The notes under the pieces are model-generated. The model saw nothing but the letters and a program-made list of their open reading frames with translations. It did no database searches and was not told the DNA's origin. Shown here piece by piece: positions 1-6,946 of a stretch of DNA of 64,000 nucleotides. The number at the start of each line of letters is the position of its first letter. The stretch's first letter is position 1. Where the stretch lies: positions 1 through 64,000 of the forward strand of contig NZ_JNWV01000013.1 of NCBI RefSeq assembly GCF_000716535.1, in the 5' to 3' direction. This DNA is from Streptomyces flaveolus. Lineage in GTDB: Bacteria > Actinomycetota > Actinomycetes > Streptomycetales > Streptomycetaceae. Position numbers and translations under genes: made by a program.

Positions 1-94
1 CACATGTTCAGGCGAAGGCCGCTTCCATGTACGGCGGATACCGGACCGAGTGATCAAGTTCGACGCACCATTCGACGTCGGCCGTTAAAGATCA

Positions 95-349
95 AGCTAT
101 GACATGGTCGGTTTCCAGCAGGACCTCAAGTACGGGCGCAGGAGCGGGGTCGCCCTCGGCGACTACGACGCCGTCGCCTACGCGGAGGCGTTCGGCGCCC
201 GGGGCGTCCGCGTGCGGAGCATGGAGGAGTTCGGCGACGCCCTGCGCGGGGCGCTCGAGGCCGACGGACCCACGATCATCGACGTGCCGGTCGACTACTC
301 GCGCAACACCGAACTGGGCGAGCACCTGATCCCCGGCGCGTTCGAGTGA
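95..349 (+). pseudogene. alsS C-terminal remnant (acetolactate synthase)
   Basis: The last ~85 residues of a thiamine-diphosphate acetolactate synthase can be read here. They show the [14 protein letters not shown] block, then [16 protein letters not shown] and [13 protein letters not shown], as in the C-terminal TPP-binding third of catabolic AlsS. An in-frame TAA at 86-88 sits three codons before the homology starts, and the sequence before it does not continue the enzyme. The first two thirds (about 450 aa) are therefore missing, and I call this a remnant. It ends in a TGA that overlaps the GTG of the acetolactate decarboxylase frame, the usual alsSD arrangement, so the pair was once an operon. 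An ATG at 104 could in principle give an 81-aa peptide, but that would be inactive. Confidence 0.75.
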
Positions 350-363
350 GGAGAGAACAGGAC

Positions 364-1152
364 ATGACCCCGACCGAAGCCGCGGCCGACCGGCTGCACC
401 GGTTCGTCTCCGCGCTACGGCGCCTGCCACCGTTCCGCGGGGCGCCGCCGGCCCTCTACCAGACCTCGACCATCGCCGCCCTGCTCGCCGGGGTCTACGA
501 CGGTGACCTCACCGTCGCCGGCCTGCTGCGCCACGGCGACTTCGGCCTCGGCACGTTCGACGCGCTCGACGGCGAGATGCTCGTCCTCGACGGGACCTGC
601 TACCGCCTGCGCGCCGACGGCTCGGTCGAGGAGGCCGGCGGGGAGGAACTGACGCCCTTCGCCGCGGTGACCCGCTTCCGGCCCGAACGGCGTGCCAGGC
701 TGTCGGGGCCGCTGACCCGGGCCGAGACGGAAGAGGCCGTGGGCGGACTGCTGACCAGCCCCAACATGGTGCACGCGGTACGCATCGACGGACGCTTCAC
801 CGAGCTGCGCACACGGACCGTGGCCCGGCAGCACCGGCCGTACCCGCCCCTCGCCGAAGCGACGGCCGGCCAGGTGGAGAACACCTTCTCCGAGGTGCCC
901 GGCACACTCGCCGGCTTCTTCACCCCCTACTACGAGCAGGGTGTGTCCGTCGCCGGCTACCACCTGCACTTCGTCGACCGGAGCCGGACGCGTGGCGGCC
1001 ACAGCCTGGACTTCACGCTCGCCGACGGACGCGTCACCGTCGAAGCGATACCGGAACTGCGGCTGCGGCTGCCCACCACCGAGGAGTTCCTGCGGGCCCG
1101 CACCCCCTCGACCCCCGTGGACGAGCAGATCCGCCGCATCGAGAACGGCTGA
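364..1152 (+). CDS. alsD: Alpha-acetolactate decarboxylase
   Basis: Cytoplasmic enzyme that converts (S)-2-acetolactate to acetoin and CO2. The 262-aa product has the usual family length and landmarks: YQTSTIAALLAGVYDGD near the N-terminus, DGTFGTFDALDGEM-like text (FGLGTFDALDGEM), and the zinc site GYHLHFVD with H200 and H202 followed by H213. The C-terminal VEAIPELRLRLP strand is also typical. I chose ATG 364 because GAGGAG at 348-353 is well spaced from it; GTG 346 would add six residues and overlap the alsS stop. Only a remnant of alsS remains upstream, so substrate would have to come from valine-pathway acetolactate synthase. A strong hairpin ends the unit at 1178-1202. Confidence 0.92.
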   Translation: MTPTEAAADRLHRFVSALRRLPPFRGAPPALYQTSTIAALLAGVYDGDLTVAGLLRHGDFGLGTFDALDGEMLVLDGTCYRLRADGSVEEAGGEELTPFAAVTRFRPERRARLSGPLTRAETEEAVGGLLTSPNMVHAVRIDGRFTELRTRTVARQHRPYPPLAEATAGQVENTFSEVPGTLAGFFTPYYEQGVSVAGYHLHFVDRSRTRGGHSLDFTLADGRVTVEAIPELRLRLPTTEEFLRARTPSTPVDEQIRRIENG

Positions 1153-1177
1153 CCGACGCGGTCGTCCCGGGAAGTCT

Positions 1178-1202
1178 CCGGACACCCTGAGCGGGTGTCC
1201 GG
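1178..1202 (+). terminator. Hairpin terminator after alsD
   Basis: A perfect 10-bp stem, CCGGACACCC (1178-1187) and GGGTGTCCGG (1193-1202), with a 5-nt loop, lies 26 bp after the alsD stop. There is no U-tract, as is common in Streptomyces terminators. Confidence 0.75.
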
Positions 1203-1496
1203 GGCGTGGCCGGGGACGTCAGCGGCGCGCGGCGTACCGGGCATCGGGGTGGCCGCCCCGCCCTCTTCCCAGGAGCGAGGACGACCACCCCCTCTTCTCC
1301 GGGAGCGGGCGCCAGCCGACAGGCACCACGTCCGCGGAGAGTCTCCCCAGTATCCGAACGGTCGGGACGGGGCCGGAGTTCACGTTCCGTGGAAGAACGT
1401 ACCGGCGAATCCCGTCGGGACACCCGCGGCACACGTGTCCGAGTGGCCGACATTCACCCTTGTGTGTGCGCGGAAACGTGTGATTGCCTCGCAGAA

Positions 1497-1510
1497 AGAA
1501 CGGTCGTTCT
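1497..1510. promoter_or_regulatory. Palindromic operator upstream of cupin gene
   Basis: AGAAC-GGTC-GTTCT is a perfect inverted repeat 43 bp upstream of the cupin start codon. It has the size and shape of many TetR-family half-site pairs (AGAACG/CGTTCT). The TetR gene at 2127 is the natural candidate binder. The rest of the 400-bp gap (1153-1552) holds only the terminator above and no supported gene. Confidence 0.5.
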
Positions 1511-1552
1511 GCCTGCGCGGCTCCGACCGCGCCCGACAAGGAGGAACACACG

Positions 1553-2017
1553 ATGATCGACCGACGCCTTCTGCTCCGTACGAGTGGCGGCGCGGCGGCC
1601 GGCGCGCTCGGCGCCCTCGCCCTGTCGTCCACCGCCGCCGCGGCGGCCGAGCCGGCCGGGCACTCCACCGCCCACCACCCGGTGGACCCCGATCCCACCG
1701 CGGGCGTGACGCGCACCCTGCTCCAGGAGCACCCCTCGCCCGCCGAGGGCTGGGAGGCCGTGCAGACGCTCGTGCAGATCCCGCGCCACAAGGAATCGGG
1801 CCGGCACAGCCACCCCGGCATCGAGGTCGGCTACATCATCCACGGCGACGTCCTGATGGAGTTCGACGACAGGCCGCCCCTCAGGCTGCGCACGGGGGAC
1901 CCGTTCTTCATCCCCGACGGCGCCGTCCACAACGCCCGCAACGTCGGCACGGTGACGACGATGATGCTCTCCACATACGTCGTCGACGAGACGAAGCCCC
2001 TCGTGACCACCTACTGA
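1553..2017 (+). CDS. Tat-exported cupin-domain protein
   Basis: 154-aa protein with a twin-arginine signal (RRLLLRTSGG followed by an Ala-rich hydrophobic run ending near SSTAAAAA). This implies export in folded form across the membrane. The mature part is a single small cupin barrel: the metal-ligand motif HSHPGIEVGYIIHG and the second motif PFFIPDGAVHNARN supply three His and one Glu. Such proteins bind a metal and may be dioxygenase-like or sugar/small-molecule binders, but the substrate cannot be told. ATG 1553 was chosen because AAGGAGG at 1538-1544 precedes it by 8 nt; an earlier in-frame ATG (1484) has no ribosome site and would bury the signal peptide. It is followed by a TetR gene and is probably controlled through the palindrome at 1497-1510. 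Confidence 0.85.
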   Translation: MIDRRLLLRTSGGAAAGALGALALSSTAAAAAEPAGHSTAHHPVDPDPTAGVTRTLLQEHPSPAEGWEAVQTLVQIPRHKESGRHSHPGIEVGYIIHGDVLMEFDDRPPLRLRTGDPFFIPDGAVHNARNVGTVTTMMLSTYVVDETKPLVTTY

Positions 2018-2126
2018 CGGCGGGTGGGCGCACCTCGTGGGCCGGGTGCGCCCCGGGCACCGTGGTGACCCATGGGATCCACCTGTGGGCCGCCCGCCCG
2101 GTGCGGGCTTTCCGTACCCTGCTGCC

Positions 2127-2693
2127 ATGACGTCGGGCGCCACCCACCACACGCATCCGCGAGACCGGCTGCTGGGCACAGCGGCCCGGCTGTTCTACGA
2201 GCACGGCATCCACACCGTCGGCGTGGAACAGCTGGTCACCGAGGCCAAGGTCACCCGGGCCACCTTCTACCGCCACTTCGCCGGCAAGGAGGGCCTGGTC
2301 CTGTCCTACCTGCGGCAGCGGGACGCGCGCGTGCGCCAGGAGGTGGCCGCCATCCTCTCCGCCCACCGGGGACGCGAGGCCCTGCTCGCCCTCATGACGA
2401 TGACCGGTGACAGCGTGCGGCGGCCGGGGTTCAGGGGCTGCGGTTTCCTCAACGCCGCCGCCGAACACCCCGACCCCGGGCACCCGGTGCGCCGCTGCGT
2501 CGCGGAGCACCGCCGGTGGTTCCTGGACGTCCTGCGAGGCGCGGCCGAGGAGGCGGGCCACCCGGACCCCGAGGGCGTGGCACGGGCGCTGGTCGTCCTG
2601 CGGGACGGGGCGATGGCCGGCGGGTACCTCGACGACAGGGGGAACGTCGCCGAGACGCTGCGGAAGACGACGCAGAGCCTGCTGGACACCTGA
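2127..2693 (+). CDS. TetR/AcrR-family transcriptional regulator
   Basis: 188-aa DNA-binding repressor. The N-terminal helix-turn-helix reads DRLLGTAARLFYEHGIHTVGV, then EQLVTEAKVTRATFYRHF with the typical TFYRHFAGKEGL recognition end. The rest is an all-helical ligand/dimer domain with GFRGCGFLNAAAEHP, as in the YcdC/QacR-like branch that senses small electrophiles or aromatics. ATG 2127 lacks a clear Shine-Dalgarno sequence; TACCCT at 2115-2120 is a possible -10 and would make the transcript almost leaderless. It lies 109 bp after the cupin gene on the same strand. A hairpin at 2753-2783 closes the unit. Confidence 0.88.
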   Translation: MTSGATHHTHPRDRLLGTAARLFYEHGIHTVGVEQLVTEAKVTRATFYRHFAGKEGLVLSYLRQRDARVRQEVAAILSAHRGREALLALMTMTGDSVRRPGFRGCGFLNAAAEHPDPGHPVRRCVAEHRRWFLDVLRGAAEEAGHPDPEGVARALVVLRDGAMAGGYLDDRGNVAETLRKTTQSLLDT

Positions 2694-2752
2694 CCGGCCC
2701 GGGTGCGGCTGACCGGCCCGGGCACTGGGCGGCTCTCCGGGGAAACGGCGTC

Positions 2753-2783
2753 ACCGGGCACCCATCCCTCACAGGTGCCCGGT
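2753..2783. terminator. Bidirectional hairpin terminator
   Basis: ACCGGGCACC (2753-2762) pairs perfectly with GGTGCCCGGT (2774-2783) across an 11-nt loop, between the convergent TetR and decarboxylase genes. Just before it the 16-bp unit GCTGACCGGCCCGGG-type sequence is repeated near 2690-2722. Confidence 0.7.
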
Positions 2784-2917
2784 AACGCCTGCCGCGGTCC
2801 GTGCGTCCCTGGGGGCCGCGGCGTTTCCTCGGGGGTAGGACATATGTTTCTCCCTGCGGACGGCCGACGCGATGGAGCGGGCCCCATGTTTCCGCAGCGG
2901 TGTGTGTAGGGCCCTCC

Positions 2918-4390
2918 CTACAGGTGCGCCTGGGTGACGCCGCTCTCGGGGTGGAGGGCCAGGCCCAGTTCGTCCGCCACCTCCAGCACCGTCTGCACGG
3001 CGTCGGGGGTGGTCCGGAAGTTCACGAAGCAGGTGCGCAGGCAGGTGCGGCCGTCGACGACGGCGGGTGCGAGGAAGACACGGCCGTCTGCCTGCATGGC
3101 GTGGGCGAGGCGCTCGTTGTGGATGTCTAGTTCGGCGTCGCTCATCCCGGGAACGAGGTGCCGGAAGCAGACGGTCGACAGCATCGGCTCGTGCAGCAGC
3201 TCGAACGAGGCGTGCGCCCGCACCTCGTCGGCGAGCAGCGCGGCGTTGGCGAGCGTCCGCTCGATCCAGGCACGGAACCGGTCGGCGCCGTGCACCCGCA
3301 GGGACAGCCACAGGCGCAGGGAGCGGAAGGGGCGCGAGTACTCGAAGGTGTGGTCGACCGGGTTGGCGGTGTCCTCCTGGTGGAGCATGTAGCGCTCCTC
3401 GTGGCCGAACGCCGCCCGCAGCGGGCCGCGCCGCCGCAGCAGGACCACGCTGCAGCTCTTCTGCACGCCGAGCCACTTGTGCGCGTCGACGGTGACGGAG
3501 TCCGCCCGGTCGAGCCCGGTGAACAGGTGCGCGGCCGTCCCGGTGGCGGCGGCCGGCAGGCCGTAGGCGCCGTCCACGTGCAGCCACACGCCCTCGCGCT
3601 CGCACACGTCGGCGATCGCGGCGAGCGGGTCGACCGCCCCGGTCAGCGTGGTGCCGGCGGTCGCGACGACAGCGACCGGGGTGCAGCCCTCCGCCCGGTC
3701 GCGCACCAGGGCCGCGCGCAGCAGGTCCGCCCGCATCCGGCGCCGCCCGTCGGTCGGTATGCGGCGCAGCGCCCGGCGCCCCAGTCCCGCCGCCTCCACG
3801 GCCCGTACGACGGAGTGGTGCGCCTCGTCCGAGCAGTAGACGGTGGCCCGACGGCCGGCCACCCCCTGCTCGCGGGCGCCCGGCAGTGCCTGCTCCCGCG
3901 CCGCGAGCAGCGCGGTGAAGTTGGAGGTCTGGCCGCCGCTGGTGAAGTGTCCCTCCGCCATCGGGTAGCCGACGAACTCGGCCACCCAGCGCACGGCCTG
4001 CTCGTCGAGCAGATCGGCGGCCCCGGCGGCGGTCGCGAGGTTCGCGTCGTACGCGGCGGACAGCGCCGAGGCCAGCACACCCGTCTCCAGACCGGTGGAG
4101 CCGACGTAGGCGAGGAACAGCGGTCGCGACGGCGACACACTGGCCTCCAGGACGCGCACCGCGTCGTCCAGCGCGGCACGTGTCTCGCCCGGCAGCTCCG
4201 GCAGCGCGCCGCCGAGCCTGCCGACCAGCTCCGCGTCCACGTGCGGTTCGCTCGGCCGCGGGCGGTCGAACGACTCCCACGCCGTCGCCAGGTGGTGGCG
4301 GAGGTCGTCGAGGAGCCGCGCCCGCTCGGCCGGCGCGGCGGGCGAGTCGCAGAACGGCACGGACAGAGGGGTTTCAAGGGATCGAGCCAT
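2918..4390 (-). CDS. PLP-dependent group II amino-acid decarboxylase
   Basis: 490-aa cytoplasmic pyridoxal-phosphate enzyme of the aromatic-L-amino-acid / diaminobutyrate decarboxylase fold. Visible motifs are HFTSGGQTSNFTALLAARE (cofactor phosphate site), CSDEAHHSVVRA (ring-stacking His), HVDGAYGLP (Asp contacting the pyridine N) and VDAHKWLGV with the Schiff-base Lys at position 305. Length and order fit the whole family, so the gene looks intact; the substrate cannot be assigned. The start at 4390 gives MARSLETPLS; no strong ribosome site precedes it and a TTG six codons upstream is an alternative. It is divergent from an Lrp/AsnC gene with only 91 bp between them, the arrangement typical of a local amino-acid-responsive regulator. 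Confidence 0.88.
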   Translation of the reverse strand: MARSLETPLSVPFCDSPAAPAERARLLDDLRHHLATAWESFDRPRPSEPHVDAELVGRLGGALPELPGETRAALDDAVRVLEASVSPSRPLFLAYVGSTGLETGVLASALSAAYDANLATAAGAADLLDEQAVRWVAEFVGYPMAEGHFTSGGQTSNFTALLAAREQALPGAREQGVAGRRATVYCSDEAHHSVVRAVEAAGLGRRALRRIPTDGRRRMRADLLRAALVRDRAEGCTPVAVVATAGTTLTGAVDPLAAIADVCEREGVWLHVDGAYGLPAAATGTAAHLFTGLDRADSVTVDAHKWLGVQKSCSVVLLRRRGPLRAAFGHEERYMLHQEDTANPVDHTFEYSRPFRSLRLWLSLRVHGADRFRAWIERTLANAALLADEVRAHASFELLHEPMLSTVCFRHLVPGMSDAELDIHNERLAHAMQADGRVFLAPAVVDGRTCLRTCFVNFRTTPDAVQTVLEVADELGLALHPESGVTQAHL

Positions 4391-4435
4391 GTCGGCAGCG
4401 TGCAAAACACGTGTGCGTTCCCGCAACAGAGCAAC

Positions 4436-4464
4436 TTGGCACTGAGCAGTATGATACGTGTAAT
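4436..4464 (+). promoter_or_regulatory. Sigma-70-like promoter of the Lrp gene
   Basis: TTGGCA (4436-4441), 17-nt spacer, TGTAAT (4459-4464): each box is 5/6 to consensus. Transcription would begin near 4471, about 11 nt before the ATG at 4482. Confidence 0.6.
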
Positions 4465-4465
4465 A
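4450..4465. promoter_or_regulatory. Imperfect palindrome, candidate Lrp operator
   Basis: TATGATACGTGTAATA is a 16-bp imperfect palindrome centred on ACGT (12 of 16 positions symmetric). It overlaps the -10 box of the Lrp promoter and lies in the gap shared with the decarboxylase. A dimer bound here could repress its own gene and control the decarboxylase. Confidence 0.5.
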
Positions 4466-4481
4466 AGCACCGAACATCAGA

Positions 4482-5048
4482 ATGGTCACCATGGATGCTC
4501 TCGACGCCCGTATCCTGCTCGCCGTCGACGACGACCCCGACGCCACCGCCCTCGCCCTCGCCAAGCGGCTGGGCATCGCCCGCAACACACTCCACGCCCG
4601 GCTCCAGCGGCTGCGGACGAACGGCGCCGTCCGTGAGTTCTCCCGTCGCGTCGATCCCGCGGCCCTCGGCCACGGCCTCGTCGCCTTCGTCTCCGTCGCG
4701 CTGAGCCAGACCACCGGGCGCCGGGCCATCGTCGCGCTCGCGGCCTTCCCGGAAGTGGTCGAGATGCACTCCACCACGGGCGAGGCCGACCTGCTGCTGA
4801 AGATCGTCGCCCGCGACACCGAGGACCTGCACCGCATCTCCGGGGAACTCCTCGACGTTCCCGGCGTCGTGCGCACCAGCACGGTCATCTCGCTGCGCGA
4901 GGAGCTGCCGCCGCGTACCCGCGCGCTGATCGAGCGGGCCGCCGAGCGGGGAGGCGAGCCCGGGCGGCCGAGGCGGAACCCGTCCGAAGCCGCCCGTCCG
5001 GTGAGGGCGGCCACGAGGGCCCATGCGGAGGTCCCCTTGCATGAGTGA
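4482..5048 (+). CDS. Lrp/AsnC-family transcriptional regulator
   Basis: 188-aa regulator. The N-terminal winged HTH is clear: LDARILLAVDDDPDATALALAKRLG and then IARNTLHARLQRLRTNGAV. The C-terminal RAM/AsnC ligand domain contains VFVSVAL-type strands, FPEVVEMHSTTGEADLLLKI and a DVPGVVRTSTVISL ending. A basic, proline-rich tail of ~35 residues after RALIERAAERGG is longer than usual. ATG 4482 and ATG 4491 are both possible starts. It probably senses an amino acid and controls the divergent decarboxylase. Confidence 0.9.
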   Translation: MVTMDALDARILLAVDDDPDATALALAKRLGIARNTLHARLQRLRTNGAVREFSRRVDPAALGHGLVAFVSVALSQTTGRRAIVALAAFPEVVEMHSTTGEADLLLKIVARDTEDLHRISGELLDVPGVVRTSTVISLREELPPRTRALIERAAERGGEPGRPRRNPSEAARPVRAATRAHAEVPLHE

Positions 5049-5059
5049 TACACAAACCG

Positions 5060-5073
5060 TAGGGCTCCCCCTA
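5060..5073. promoter_or_regulatory. Inverted repeat TAGGG-N4-CCCTA
   Basis: TAGGG (5060-5064) and CCCTA (5069-5073) flank CTCC, 36 bp before the start of the receiver-domain gene. It has the symmetry of a response-regulator or repressor site; no binder can be named. Confidence 0.35.
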
Positions 5074-5109
5074 TGGTCCCGCCGTCCGACCGTTGGGCAT
5101 GCTGATGCC

Positions 5110-5475
5110 ATGTGCATCAACATCGTCGTCGTCGACGACGACCCCGGATTCCGCCGCATCGCCACGACGCTGCTGACGGCACGGGGCCTGCGTGTCGTGG
5201 CGGAGTCCCGGGACGGCGCCTCGGCCCTGGCCGCGGTGCGGGCACACCGCCCCGACGGACTGCTGCTCGACCTGCACCTGCCGGACCTGGACGGACTGAG
5301 CGTGGCCCGTCAGCTGACCGAGGAGGACGATCCGCCGCGGATCGTGCTGACCTCCACGGACAAGTCGTTCTGGTCGCAGGAGGAACTGCAGAGAGCGGGA
5401 ATCGAGTCCTTCGTCGCCAAGGACAAGCTGTTCGACGCCGACCTGCGGGGCCTGTTCGCCCGCTCCGCGTCGTAA
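5110..5475 (+). CDS. Stand-alone response-regulator receiver protein
   Basis: 121-aa single receiver domain with no output domain. The acidic pocket is VVVDDDPGF near the N-terminus, the phospho-acceptor Asp54 sits in LLLDLHLPDLDG, and the conserved Thr/Ser (LTST) and Lys (FVAKDK) follow in the right order. Stand-alone receivers act by protein contact or phosphorelay rather than DNA binding. No kinase gene is adjacent. The ATG at 5110 gives the standard domain start; the frame is open further upstream but there overlaps the Lrp gene's 3' end. It converges with the NarL-type regulator at 5543. Confidence 0.88.
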   Translation: MCINIVVVDDDPGFRRIATTLLTARGLRVVAESRDGASALAAVRAHRPDGLLLDLHLPDLDGLSVARQLTEEDDPPRIVLTSTDKSFWSQEELQRAGIESFVAKDKLFDADLRGLFARSAS

Positions 5476-5490
5476 GGGCCCGACGTGCGG

Positions 5491-5513
5491 GGCCCCGTCC
5501 ATGAGCCGGGGCC
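5491..5513. terminator. Short hairpin between convergent genes
   Basis: GGCCCCG (5491-5497) pairs with CGGGGCC (5507-5513) over a 9-nt loop, in the 67-bp gap between the two convergent response-regulator genes. Confidence 0.5.
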
Positions 5514-5542
5514 GGCTCGGGCGGTGAGCCCCGGCGACCCCG

Positions 5543-6202
5543 TCACTGTCCGAGGTAGCGCAGCACCGCCAGCACCCGCCGGTGCTGCCCGGAAGCCGTC
5601 TGGCTGAGCCCCAGCTTCATGAAGATGCCGGTCACGTGCCGCTCCACGGCGGCGACGCTCACGAAGAGCTTCTCGGATATCCCGGTGTTGGAGTGTCCCT
5701 CGGCCATCAGGGCCAGGACCTCCCGCTCCTTCGGCGTCAGCGCCGCCAGCGGGTCCTCCGGGCGCTTGCGTCCCAGCAGGGCCGAGATCACGTCCGGGTC
5801 CAGGGCCGAGTCACGGGCCACGACCCGCTCGACGGCGTCTATGAGGATCTGGGGACTGGCCACCTTCTCCTTCAGCAGGTAGCCCACCCCGCTCGGATCG
5901 TCCCCGACCAGGTCGAGCGCGTAGGAGGCGTCGAGGAACTGGGAGAGGACGATCACGGCGGTCTCCGGCCGCGCCGCGCGGATCTTCCGTACGGCGTCCA
6001 GGCCATCGGCCTCCAGGGCCGGCGGCATCCGGATGTCGGTGATCACCACGTCGGGCCGGTGCTCCTCGGCGGCGCGGACGAGGTCCACCGCGTTGTCGAC
6101 GGACGCGACGACGTCGATGCCCGCGTGGCGCAGGATGGTCGCGATGCCCTCGCGTACGATCGGCTGGTCTTCTCCGAGCACCGCCCGCAGTGGTTGGCTC
6201 AT
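5543..6202 (-). CDS. NarL/FixJ-family response regulator
   Basis: 219-aa two-domain DNA-binding regulator. The receiver has the acidic pair ED at 11-12, phospho-acceptor Asp56 in VVITDIRMPP, and YLLKEKV at the conserved Lys. The C-terminal LuxR HTH reads LTPKEREVLALMAEG, then ISEKLFVSVAAVERHV and FMKLGL. It has normal family length and an ATG start at 6202. A DPSGVG insert before the Lys loop is common in the Streptomyces branch. The partner kinase is not next to it, so it is an orphan in this window. Confidence 0.92.
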   Translation of the reverse strand: MSQPLRAVLGEDQPIVREGIATILRHAGIDVVASVDNAVDLVRAAEEHRPDVVITDIRMPPALEADGLDAVRKIRAARPETAVIVLSQFLDASYALDLVGDDPSGVGYLLKEKVASPQILIDAVERVVARDSALDPDVISALLGRKRPEDPLAALTPKEREVLALMAEGHSNTGISEKLFVSVAAVERHVTGIFMKLGLSQTASGQHRRVLAVLRYLGQ

Positions 6203-6334
6203 GTCGGAATCTTAGCCTGCGGTGTGTCGTGTCGAGTTGACGAGGAACGTGATCGGCACCGATCGTCGCGCCGGACGGGACATCACCCCGGCCACCAGTA
6301 GGCGGCCGGGGCGATGTCCGGGCGGGCGCGAGGC

Positions 6335-6799
6335 TCAGCTCGCGTCGGCGAGAGCGGCCAGGACGTCCTTGGTGGTGCCGGTCTCGGCGATGCGCGGGTA
6401 GATCTTGGCGATGGTGTGATCGTGCGCCGCGCCGTCGGTGTCGGTGACCGCGTCGAGCGGAACCGTGACGTGGAAGCCCTGCTCGTGCGCGTCACGGACG
6501 GTGGACTCCACGCCGCTGCTGGTGGCGATGCCGGTGACGACGACCTGGGTCACGCCTCGTTCGCGCAGCCACTCGTTCAGGCCGGTCTTGGTGAAGGCGC
6601 TGCGCGAGTACTTGGTCACCAGGTGGTCGCCGTCGGTGGCGCCCAGCTCCGGGACCAGTTCGGTCCACTCCGCAGTCGGGGTGGGGAAGCTCGCGCCGAG
6701 GTCGTTGCGCCCGGCGGGGCCTCCGGCGACGTTGACGAGGACGACGGGCAGGCCGCGGCGGCGGAACTCCGCGAGCAGCTCGGCGTTCCGAGCGAGCAC
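6335..6799 (-). CDS. Isochorismatase-like hydrolase, N-terminally truncated
   Basis: The 154-aa frame matches the core and C-terminal part of the isochorismatase/cysteine-hydrolase fold: RRGLPVVLVNVAGGPAGR, the Lys-containing VTKYSRSAF, GIATSSGVESTVRDA and the tail TIAKIYPRIAETGTT. The branch with Gly at the usual nucleophilic Cys position (TSxGVEST) is seen in many YcaC-like proteins. What is missing is the first strand with the catalytic Asp (a DMQ or DxQ motif). The frame runs upstream as GFVGLPLAHPAAD and then loses homology before a stop, and the only start is GTG 6799. Either the gene is decaying or an upstream frameshift hides the N-terminus. It lies 147 bp downstream of the LAL regulator on the same strand. 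Confidence 0.6.
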   Translation of the reverse strand: MLARNAELLAEFRRRGLPVVLVNVAGGPAGRNDLGASFPTPTAEWTELVPELGATDGDHLVTKYSRSAFTKTGLNEWLRERGVTQVVVTGIATSSGVESTVRDAHEQGFHVTVPLDAVTDTDGAAHDHTIAKIYPRIAETGTTKDVLAALADAS

Positions 6800-6946
6800 A
6801 TCGGCGGCCGGGTGCGCGAGGGGCAGTCCGACGAAGCCTTGTTCCGAGACACCCGGCTCCCCGTGGGCGACACCTGTCGTGGGCGACCTCAGATACGCGG
6901 TTCCCTCCCGCGTACCGTCGAGCGTGCCGGGAGTGGCGCCGGCCGC

